Shown one piece after another: positions 22,425-31,458 of a stretch of DNA of 64,000 nt (position 1 is the stretch's first letter; every line of letters starts with the position of its first letter). The stretch comes from Adenophora triphylla var. japonica. Lineage: Eukaryota; Streptophyta; Magnoliopsida; Asterales; Campanulaceae. The notes under the pieces were generated by a model. It saw only the letters and a program-made list of their open reading frames with translations, was not told where the DNA came from and made no database searches. The position numbers and the translations under genes were made by a program. The stretch is from positions 375,001-439,000 of the forward strand of contig JAFEMH010001357.1 of the NCBI GenBank assembly GCA_022495995.1, written 5' to 3'.

Positions 22425-23537
22425 GTGCGGCAGATAGGGGATGAATACGTGTTGTCACCTGAAGAAGAAAGACTGTGGGATAAAAATATTGAATATGAGT
22501 ATCGCAGCGGCGGTGGTCCCATCTTGCCTCGATTTATACCGGGATATTGGAAAATCCCAATCAACATTTGGATCGCTATTTCACCAGCTTCAGTGGAAAT
22601 GGTTGCGAGTTGTCATTTAAGTGAACCGAGGACTGCAGAGGAAGTTGCGGCTTTAGTCGGTGCTAAGTTGGAAGTTGGTGGTCAAGAAACCGAGGGGAGA
22701 TTGACCCTAATAAGGTGGAGCCATCTCTTCAACTGTGAGTGCGAGCTTAACGAAGCACGGGAGTTGGAGAATTATACGGCCATTAGAGAAGAGCCGTATA
22801 AGAAAGCTAAAAAGTTCGATTCTAAGATCATTGATTTTGAAACAAATTTATCGAGGAGGCCTTATTTTCATGTGCGGCCACTAAATGTTGCTGAGCTTGA
22901 AAATTGGCATAAATATCCTGATTTTATTGAAGCTGGAGGTGACTTTAATAAGATTGTTAAGCTGTATGAAAGATATCTGATTGCTTGTACAAACTATCCG
23001 GAGTATTGGATACGCTATGTTTTATGCATGGAAGCTAGTGGTAGCGTGGATCTTGCCGAGAATGCCCTTGCTCGTGCCATCCTTGTCTTTGTCAAGAGAC
23101 AACCAGAGATTCACTTATTTGCTGCTAGATTTAAAGAGCACAGTGGGGATATTGCTGGAGCTCATTCTTCACATCAGCTTGCAAGAAAAAATGGTTTTGA
23201 ACTCAATGTTTCAGTTGCAAATGCTCTTATTGACTTGTACGCTAAATGTGGAAACATAGATTTGGCCAAGAATGTTTTCGATAGGTTGCCTCATAAAAGT
23301 GTCGTAGCCTGGACCTCAATTATTGCTGCATATGCGTCTCATGGCCATGGTGAGGATGCTGTCAGGCTCTACACAAAAATGAGAGGAGAAGGGATTAGGC
23401 CAAATAACTTTACATTCACTACAGCTTTGACATCTTGCAGGCATTCGGGTCGTATAGATGAAGGTAGGGAACATTTTGAAAGCATGAGAAAAGACATTCC
23501 AGCTGTTTATGCAGATAGCCTTGAGAATTTACAGTAG
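22425..23537 (+). pseudogene. captured PRP39-PPR chimera
   Basis: A 370-codon open stretch has no ATG near its start. Codons 8-19 (YVLSPEEERLWD) resemble the beginning of plant PRP39. Codons 121-252 closely follow PRP39 HAT-repeat sequence (RPYFHVRPLNVAELENWH, then YPEYWIRYVLCMEASGS and QPEIHLFAARF). PRP39 is a U1 snRNP-associated splicing factor. Codons 254-355 are pentatricopeptide repeats of the plant organelle type (VANALIDLYAKCGNIDLA, SVVAWTSIIAAYASHG, GIRPNNFTFTTAL). Codons 20-120 are unrecognised. There are no introns, consistent with capture from mRNA. Whether the chimera is translated is unknown. Confidence 0.8.
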
Positions 23538-23671
23538 AGGGCTTTATGCGACATTATCTAGCTTGTCTCTTGCCAAGGGTGATGTCGAAGTGTCTTGCGA
23601 ATTACCAAGTTACCTAAGGGAATTGGTTAAAATAATCCTTGAGGACAAGGATTTTCTGAAGGAGTGGGGAA

Positions 23672-24133
23672 TGTTATGATCGAGGGTTCTGGTTATTTTG
23701 GGGATGACCGTTGGGTTAGGCCGTTAGTGGTAGTTTTTCAAATAAACAAAGTGGCGTCGTTTTAGTTTAAAGGGTTACGTCGTCGTTTGCTTAGAAAGGG
23801 CCACGATGTCGTTTTGCCTTCTGTTATTTTGATTTTGTCGTTGTTAACTGGGTATAAATATGGTTGGCGTGTAAAGTGTGAAGGATATGAAATGAATTAG
23901 CATACTTCCTCCCCAATTTCTGTTCTCTCTCCCTGATCCTTTTTCTCTCTCTTCAATCTAATCTCCCTCTCCTAAATCTGTCTTCCCAGCTCTATTTCTC
24001 TTTATCTCTCTTAGCTCATCTCAACCTATTTCTCTATCTTTTCTTCTATTTCTGTGTGGAAATTACGGAACTCATCTCTGTAAATTGATACTCAATTTGC
24101 AGAGATCATTGTCAATTTGCCAAGTTCATAACA
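23672..24133 (+). repeat. 3' LTR
   Basis: Same length as the 5' LTR and read by eye as identical to it. It is preceded by the polypurine tract GGAGTGGGGAA and followed by the CAACA target duplication. Confidence 0.92.
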
Positions 24134-24161
24134 CAACAAAAGGGAGATTTTGATAAATCGG

Positions 24162-24345
24162 ACGCTTCGACGAAATGAGAAGGAATAGACGGTTCAATCG
24201 CCGGTCTAGAAGCTAAAACCGTAATCGAACCTTCAACCGGCGGTCCATGGTTTGACCGGTTTGGCAGTCTGCCGATTCGCGGTCTTCAGCGGTTCAGTCA
24301 ACAGTCGAAAACTGCCGATTCGGCTGTCCGAACCGACCGTATGAC
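24162..24345. mobile_element. hAT-like subterminal remnant
   Basis: Dense AACCG/CGGTT and ACCGGCGGTCC words resemble those at 1720-1915 and 2995-3165. Ends are not defined. Confidence 0.3.
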
Positions 24346-25174
24346 ATGTCTAGTCGCAGCCTGACACGTCGTCTACAACAACACCAATATTATCCCAACA
24401 CCGTTAAGGCTCACACCTATGATGGGGTAAGAAGGGTCGGATGTACACAGCCAAGCACATATATACTGCTTTCGGATGACCCATGATAAAAATTGCGTCG
24501 AAAATTGCATGAACTGACTATTGATTTATAACAAAGAAAGACAAATAGTTTAGTGATCTACTTTACTTTATTACGCCATTTCTCAAGTAAAAAAATAGTG
24601 AGTTTTTGGTTCCATTAGAAATGAAGAAAAGCCTGACACGTCGTTTAATAATTTTTATTTTTATTTTTGAAGCAAACGACAAATTCAACTTCATTCACAA
24701 CTAGAAAAGGGATGACACACCACAAAGATTGGAGGCTCACCTTGAATGTTAATGTCATATACATCTCTTAACCTACAACAAAGATAAGCACAATTTAAAT
24801 CTTGAGACGTACGGATTTCATTCCAAGACGAACTTGGACACTGCCTCAGATCGGCATTTAGAAAGTTCTCCCTCTGATAAGATATTGCGTTTAGCGCTGG
24901 ATATGCAGAATCCGGGTCGACGAAGAGACGCCCACCATACATCTCAAAATTCTCAAACCCTCCTTGTGCAGAAAGAATAATGATATTCATTTGATTGTGA
25001 GAAACAGTGAGAATCGTCGCAATTACAACAAAAAAAACAAAAAACAAAACAACAAACAAACATACTCTCAACATAGGAGAGAAAACAACTGCTCTCACAA
25101 AGGAGAGATAACAACGGCTCCCACATTTAAGAGAAAAACAAAGGCTCTCACATTTAAGAGAGAAATTTATTTAA

Positions 25175-25430
25175 TACTCCCTCCGTCCCATTACAAAGAG
25201 GAAATTTACTGTTCACGCGTAGATTAAGGAAAAAAATAATGATATAAATGTTGTGAGTGTAAAAGTAAAATAGGAGAGAGAATGAGTGGATGGAATAATA
25301 AATTATAATGGTGTTGTGAGTATTAAAATAATGTAGGAGAGAGAATGAGTGGAGGGAATAGTGAATTTGTGGTTTGTAATGGGACGCTCAAAAAGAAATA
25401 TTTGTGGTTTGTAATGGAACGGAGGGAGTA
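25175..25430. mobile_element. Stowaway MITE
   Basis: TACTCCCTCCGTCCCATTAC at the left, GTAATGGAACGGAGGGAGTA at the right, 256 bp. The family is the same as 28401-28687 and 42664-43199. Confidence 0.9.
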
Positions 25431-25461
25431 CATAATAACAAAGAAAACAATAAAATATTAC

Positions 25462-25507
25462 CAACACAATTTTTTGTAATCTCGAAAGATTACAAAAAAT
25501 TGTGTTG
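25462..25507. repeat. perfect 21-bp hairpin
   Basis: CAACACAATTTTTTGTAATCT is followed by loop CGAA and its exact reverse complement. There is no T-run directly after it, so it is not a simple terminator. Confidence 0.75.
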
Positions 25508-25904
25508 TTGATTAAAAAGCCAAAACAACAAAAAGAAGGAAGAAGAAGAAGAAACTCGCCGGAATTGGATGAACGGAATTCGAAGAAAAGTTGAATGTTG
25601 AAGACGGATTGAAGGTTGAAGACAAACTAACTACCGCAGAGCAAATATGGGCAAAAATCACGTATGTAGTCGTTTAATAATTTTTAATTTGGGTCGATTT
25701 CGTCTACTCATCGCCGGAATACAAGCGCCACCGAAAATCGAGACCTATGAATATGGGTCGTCGTGGCACGCATTTTCTGGCCTAACTAAAGAAAGTTTAC
25801 AAAAATTCCTTGTAAATAATTCTCCACACCTAGACTTTTTTTTTTTTTTGAGTAATCTCCACACCCAAACTTTGTTTTTTGAAACCAACAACATCGATAG
25901 ATTA

Positions 25905-26100
25905 ACAATAACAAATGCGTAGGAGTCGGCTATCCACAAAAGACGGGAGCTCAATCCAAACAGTGGGGCTAGCATATTCAAATGCCGCCCTAGATATTAA
26001 TTCCACCACACAATTGGCATTTTGACTAACTAAATTAACACAAAAATTAGGATTTCTAGCTAACATTGTCCTACAAAGATCAACAATGGAATCCAACTCA
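25905..26100 (-). pseudogene. RNase H-like (RVT_3) fragment of a plant LINE
   Basis: The minus frame reads MDSIVDLCRTMLARNPN, then NLVSQNANCVVELISRAA and YASPTVWIELPSFVD. It is very like the C-terminal end of RNase H-like domains in plant LINE-derived proteins. The catalytic part is absent. Confidence 0.65.
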
Positions 26101-26354
26101 GAATTTCCAATAGCACCAGACTTAATGAGCTACTTTTTAATAAAAAGCTCTTTTAAACAATGGTAGAAAACTTTAAAGAACTTTTTCATAAAAATAATTA
26201 ACTTTCAAAAACCTTTCATTATAAATGCTATAAGGACAAGCCAAAATAGCAAATGATAACATTCTTTATGGATTGTTGGGGTATTTCTACTCAAAATTGT
26301 CCACTTATAACAAAGGTATTACATAAGTATATTTTTGGCGGTAGCAACATTCAT

Positions 26355-26583
26355 ACTCCATCCTCCCCATTTATAAGTTCACTTATTTTTTAAATGCGTG
26401 TTTAATTTAAAGGTTCATTTTCCTAAAATAAAAATAGATCTCACTTGTCATACTCATAACATATTTACTCCACTTTCTCGCTGCTCGATCATTTACACTC
26501 ACAACATATCACCTTTTTCCATGTTTTTCTTAATTTGTGTGTCTAAACTAAATGGTGAACTTATAAATGGGACTGGGGAGTTT
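26355..26583. mobile_element. Stowaway-like MITE
   Basis: TACTCCATCCTCCCCATTTA at the left pairs with TAAATGGGACTGGGGAGTTTA at the right. Confidence 0.7.
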
Positions 26584-27049
26584 ACAACATCGTATATGGG
26601 TTTATTTAGCAATTTATCAGGTGTAAATAGCAAACTTATTTTACAAAGGGTATAAATTTCATTATAAATAAAAGGACAAATTGCAGTTTAGGCCTGAACT
26701 CGAGGGAGAGTCTTCTATACGGGGTCTCACTATTATTTTTTTTCCACATCAGGGTCCAATGTGTAAATGTTTCGCCAGGGCCTGAAGTAGATTTTTCATT
26801 TAAGGGGGTGAAATGAAATTTCCTAAATAAAGAGAATTAAGATAAGAGGGAGAATGTCCAGGTTCATCCTCACACATCCTATCTTCTTCTTCATCTTCCA
26901 TAACCTCAACCTCAACCTCACCCTTCCCCACCACCACCATCTCACAACCCCCACCCACCACATACCGCCCATACACCACCATCAACACAAATCGCCACCC
27001 CACTTTACATCCACTCGTCACCACCATCTATCGCCTCCAACCACCCTAA

Positions 27050-27912
27050 GACCAAGTGCAATGGGGAAGAAAATGGTTGTTGAAAAAAAATTTCAACTGT
27101 TGAATACATTGCAATGGGGGTGTTGAAATTTTTTCAACAGTTTAAACTTTTCCATTTTGTTGAATTTTTTCAACGGGTGTTGAAAAAAAATTTGGGCCCC
27201 ATTTTTGCCATGTGTCGCGATATAATTGGTCAGTTTTGGCGCGTGGAGTCCACGCTCCTTCACAGGCGCGTCTGCGCCTCACTTTCCCCCTTTTCTTTTC
27301 TTTTTTCCTGAAGATGCCACATGTCACTCTCTGATTGGGCACTGAAATTTTTTTTGTTTTAAATCCTCCGAATTTTTCAAAGGCAATTATCTTATATCAA
27401 AAAAAAAAACACTTTTTTTACACCAAAATTCATAATTTTTTTTATCTACAAATAGAGTCTTGTTTCATTTGATTTGGACACAGAAAAAAAACACTATTTT
27501 TTCAATATAAATTAATTATATTGAAAAATAAAGAATATAAAATAAAATAAAATAAGTAAGAAGTATTTTTTTAATTATAAATGATAATAATAATTATTAT
27601 TATTTTTCGTATTTATTTAATTACAATTAAAAAAAATTAATTAAGTATGAAGTATTTTTTTAATTATAAATAATAATAATAATTATTATTATTTTACTAA
27701 TCATAAAAACAAAGAATATAAAATAAAATAAAAGTGATGGGTTATAGGATGATGAGTTGGAAGGGTGTTGAAAAAATATGGGTATTGAAACCATTGTAGG
27801 GGTTAAAAATTGAATAGGGTGTTGAATAATTAGGTGGAGGAAAGAGAAGATGATGTGTCGTGTTTTAAAGGGCGTTGAAAAAATAGGGTAGTTGAAACTA
27901 TTGTAAATGGTC
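27050..27912. mobile_element. Harbinger-type element, copy 1
   Basis: It starts GACCAAGTGCAATGGGG after TAA (27047-27049) and ends ATTGTAAATGGTC before TAA (27913-27915). Near both ends are many GTTGAA/TTCAAC words. No transposase. Confidence 0.8.
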
Positions 27913-27915
27913 TAA

Positions 27916-29024
27916 GACCATTTACAATGGGTGTTGAAAATGGGTGTTGAATTTTTTTTTCAACAGTTGAATCCATGCAATGGGGGTGTTGAATTTTTTT
28001 CAACAGTTTAAACTTTTTCATTTTGTTGAATTTTTTCAACGTGTGTTGAAAAAAAATGTGGGCCCCATTTTTGTCACGTGTCGCGATCCTATTGGACCAG
28101 AAAAGGAGCGTGTAACCCACCGCCGGAAGAGGCGCGTTGATGCTGAAGGTTTGGCTTTTTTTTTCTTTTTTTTCCTAGTGCGCCACTTGTCACTCTCTGA
28201 TTGGACACTGAATTTTTTTTTTTTGTTTAAATCCTCCGAATTTTTTAAAGGCAATTATCTTATATATATATAAAAAAAAAAATTTACACCAAAATTCTTA
28301 ATTTTTTTTTATCTACAAATAGAGTCTTGTTTCATTTGATTTGGACACAGAAAAAACATTATTTTTTCAATATAAATTAATTATATTGAAAAATAAAGAA
28401 TACTCCCTCTGTCCATTTAGTATCTTCACAGTTACTGTTTGCGCGGGGATTAAGAAAAAAAATAATGATATAAATGTTGTGAGTGTAAAAGTAAAATAGG
28501 AGAGAGAATGAGTGGAGAGAATAGTAAATTATAATGGTGTTGTGAGTATTAAAATAATGTAGGAGAGAGAATGAGTGGAGGGAATAGTGATATAAAGTTT
28601 CCATTTTAGGTAAAAAACAAAGTGTGAAGTAAGTATGTGGACGCCCAAAATAGAAAGTGTGAAGTATGTAAATGGACGGAGGGAGTATAAAATAAAATAA
28701 GTATGAAGTATTATTTTAATTATAAATGATAATAATAATAATAATTATTATTATCATTAGTAATAATTATTATTATTATTTTAATTAATAATAATTATTA
28801 TTATTTTACTAATCATAAAACTAAAAAATATAAAATAAAATAAAAGTGGTGGGGTATAAGATGATGAGTTGGAAGGGTGTTGAAAAAATATGGGTGTTGA
28901 AACTATTGTAGGGGTTAAAAGTTGAATGGGGTGTTGAATAATTAGGTGGAGAAGAGAGAAGATGATGTGTCGTATTTTAAAGGGTGTTGAAAAAATTGAG
29001 ATATTGAAACTATTGTAAATGGTC
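27916..29024. mobile_element. Harbinger-type element, copy 2, adjoining copy 1
   Basis: GACCATTTACAAT at the left is the exact reverse complement of ATTGTAAATGGTC at the right. TAA stands on both sides (27913-27915, 29025-29027); the left TAA is shared with copy 1. The interior matches copy 1 and contains an inserted Stowaway at 28401-28687. Confidence 0.88.
28401..28687. mobile_element. Stowaway MITE nested in Harbinger copy 2
   Basis: TACTCCCTCTGTCCATTTAG at the left and TAAATGGACGGAGGGAGTA at the right. Copy 1 lacks it at the matching place. Confidence 0.9.
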
Positions 29025-29908
29025 TAACCATTACCGTGCCACCATCTCTGCTACCACCACTTGCGCAACCATCGTGCCTCCACCACAAAAATCATCACCA
29101 ACAGTAACAAAAAGATAAAACCCAAACCCAACCCCAACCCTAGCATTACCCATGCAAAAATCAATTTCAACCAAAAACTCTTAACCCACTCCATTTCTAA
29201 TTTCATATAGATGGTAGAGATAGAAAAGTGTGTAGATCTTCTCTGACAACTTCTGTAAATCGCCGGCCAACACCATCTCCGACCAAACAGACAACTCCAT
29301 TACCCTCGTCATCTCTAACTCAACATCAATACATCTATCTTCGGCGTTCCATTCCATATTTTTCAAAGCCACCGCCTCAATTCAAGTATTAGCCAACCAC
29401 CTTTTCCGTCACAACTTGCTAATAGTGGTGGTGGGAATCAGCCGAAGAAGGTGGTTTTTTTTTATGGGGGATAAGGGAGATCATTGAAGCAAAATGAAGG
29501 GGGAAAGTTGGGGCGTAAAGGGGAGGGTTTTGATGAAGAAACTGTTAACGGGTAGGGATGTGGGTAGGTCTATTTTTGTGATTTTTTTTTATTTTCTTAT
29601 TTATTATGTGATTAACATATTTTTGAGATAGTTTTTATTCAATTAAAGTTGCCAAATTATAAAAAAAAATCAAGGATTTATTTTATTATTAATTATTTTA
29701 TATTACTAATATAAAATTTAAGTATTTATTTTTTCGGTAAAATATTGTTTTTTAATAATTTGTTTTCAAGTTTAATTATTTAGTATTTTAAAATAAATTT
29801 TATTTGCTTTCGAAACATATTATTTCAATCCTTCTAATTTAGAAAATTTCATTTAACCCCCTAAAATTAAATGAAAAGTCTACTTCAATTTGATCCACTT
29901 TGTTGTTA

Positions 29909-30711
29909 GACCAAGTCCAATAATCCAACCACCAAAAAATATTCAAATATCCTAATATCACGACACCTCATCTTCTCTCTCCATCCACTTAATCATTCAA
30001 TTACTTTCTCAACTACACCCCCACAATAAGCTAGTTTAGTTTAAAATTCAACTCCTCCCAACTCATCATTCTATACCCCACTACTTTGAGTTTTTTTTTT
30101 TTTGTCCAAATCAAATGAAACTTATATCAATTTGTAGGGGAAAAAAATGGTTAATTTTGGTGAAAAAAAAAAATTAATTAACTAGGTGATAATTCAACTC
30201 AAATTGAAAAATGAGTGTTTTTTTTTGTGTCCAAATTAAATGAAACTTATATCAATTTGTAGGGGGAAAAAATGGTTAATTTTGGTGAAAAAAAAATAAA
30301 AATAAAATTAATTAACTGGGTGATAATTCAACTCAAATTGAAAAATGAGTGTTTTTTTTTGTGTCCAAATCAAATGAAACTTATATCAATTTGTAGAGAA
30401 AAAAAATGATGAATTTTGGTGAATTTTTTTTTAAAAATAATTTATTATGAGATAATTGAGTTTAAATAATTGGATGAAAAAATAATAAAGTACAGACCAA
30501 TCATTTTGCGCCACGTGGATGCTCCAGCCAAAAAAAAAAAACCCTTCACGCGCCATCCTCTTCACGGACCAATTCCTCTGCGCCACGTGTCCCACAACTC
30601 CCTCTTTCAACCGGGTTGAACAATTTCAACCCTTCCCTTCAACTACCCCCCTCACAACTACCCTATTAAACACTCTCAACTCCCTAATTCAACCCTCTAT
30701 TGTACATGGCC
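29909..30711. mobile_element. Harbinger-type element, copy 3, reversed
   Basis: GACCAAGTCCAATAATCC at the left and TATTGTACATGGCC at the right are flanked by TTA (29906-29908, 30712-30714). The interior is related to copies 1 and 2 in opposite orientation. About 30095-30430 holds three tandem units (GTCCAAATCAAATGAAACTT at 30104, 30229 and 30363). Confidence 0.78.
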
Positions 30712-30838
30712 TTAATCAAGTGCGAGAGACATAGATATAACTGATTTTTCTAATAAATTATGTCAAAAAATTATTGTCAATTTTTTTACACATTGAGTCT
30801 TAATGTTAAAAAAAATAGTGAAACCCCATATAAAATAA

Positions 30839-31130
30839 TACTCTCTCCGTTCGGTCAAAATGTCCCAAAACCAATTATGCACGGGAATTAAGGAATGAAT
30901 ATATATAATGTAAAAAGTGTATAGTGAAATAAATGTTGTGAGTATGAAAAGTGATGTAGGAAAGAGAAAGTGGGGTAGGAAATAGTAAGTGGATATTTAT
31001 TGTGAGTATGACAAATGGGTCTCACAAATAAAAAAATAATAAAAAATTTTCCTTTTTTGGGTTGGGACATTTTAAATGGGACACAAAAAAAAAAAATGTT
31101 AAAGACATTTCGGACGGGACGGAGGTAGTA
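30839..31130. mobile_element. Stowaway MITE in the right MULE arm
   Basis: TACTCTCTCCGTTCGGTCAA at the left, TTCGGACGGGACGGAGGTAGTA at the right, 292 bp. Confidence 0.88.
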
Positions 31131-31417
31131 TAAAATAGAAGACCCCTTCAATTTAGGCTCTAAACTCAATTTTTTCCCAATTAAAAAGGTAGAAGATAAT
31201 CAATCTGGAGTACAGCGACTGACAAAAATAATTGAATATAAACCCCATACGGCCATACCTCTTCATCTCCCTTTCACCCTCCCTCAATCCCTGCAATATT
31301 TTCTTGAAAGAGCTTCAAACCATACTCTTACTCTTGCTTCAAATCCTCAAAAGTTATTACTTGATTGTTAATCCTGAGCCTGGGTTTCTTGGTGGGTAAT
31401 TGTTTTCTTTGGTGAAT

Positions 31418-31422
<5 letters not shown>

Positions 31423-31455
<33 letters not shown>
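31423..31455 (+). repeat. (GA)n microsatellite abutting the start codon
   Basis: About 16 GA units end directly at the ATG of the DUF829 gene. They would lie in its 5' UTR. GAGA tracts near plant starts can bind BPC-type factors, but that role is not shown here. Confidence 0.8.

Positions 31456-31458
<3 letters not shown>

Larger units (their letters stand above)
20236..24133 (+). mobile_element. non-autonomous LTR retrotransposon carrying host gene fragments
   Basis: Two 462-bp LTRs (20236-20697 and 23672-24133), which I read as identical, begin TGTTATGATC and end TTCATAACA. CAACA flanks both sides (20231-20235 and 24134-24138). A primer site TGGTATCAGAGC (20700-20711) matches the initiator tRNA-Met 3' end, and a purine tract GGAGTGGGGAA precedes the 3' LTR. 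The 2.97-kb interior encodes a gag-like protein but no protease, integrase, reverse transcriptase or RNase H, so it must move with borrowed enzymes. Downstream of gag lie pieces resembling PRP22, PRP39 and a PPR protein. The matching LTRs indicate recent insertion. Confidence 0.93.
24658..25668 (-). mobile_element. retroposed insertion, possibly LINE-derived
   Basis: The 18-mer GTCGTTTAATAATTTTTA lies on both sides (24640-24657 and 25669-25686). The left end begins with a T-rich tract, as expected of a minus-strand poly-A tail. The minus frame at 24691-25098 has NFLNADLRQCPSSSWNEI, weakly like the FLxA-PSxxWxxI motif between the RT and C-terminal parts of plant LINEs. A Stowaway (25175-25430) and a hairpin lie inside. 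Confidence 0.5.
26674..31178. mobile_element. Mutator-like element with long inverted ends, host to nested insertions
   Basis: The left arm (26674-26825) begins GGACAAATTGCAGTTTAG and contains GGTCTCACTATT and CATTTAAGGGGGTGAAATGA. The right arm is its imperfect reverse complement (GGGAAAAAATTGAGTTTAG read backwards from 31178). The right arm is split by a Harbinger-type element (29909-30711) and a Stowaway (30839-31130), and resumes at 29845-29905. Flanking A/T-rich nonamers are similar but not identical. Non-nested interior is rich in CCACCA. No transposase was seen. Confidence 0.65.

Noticed and set aside
26854..27126. His/Pro/Thr-rich 90-codon frame
   Set aside because: It is low-complexity CCACCA sequence inside the Mutator-like element and runs into Harbinger copy 1.
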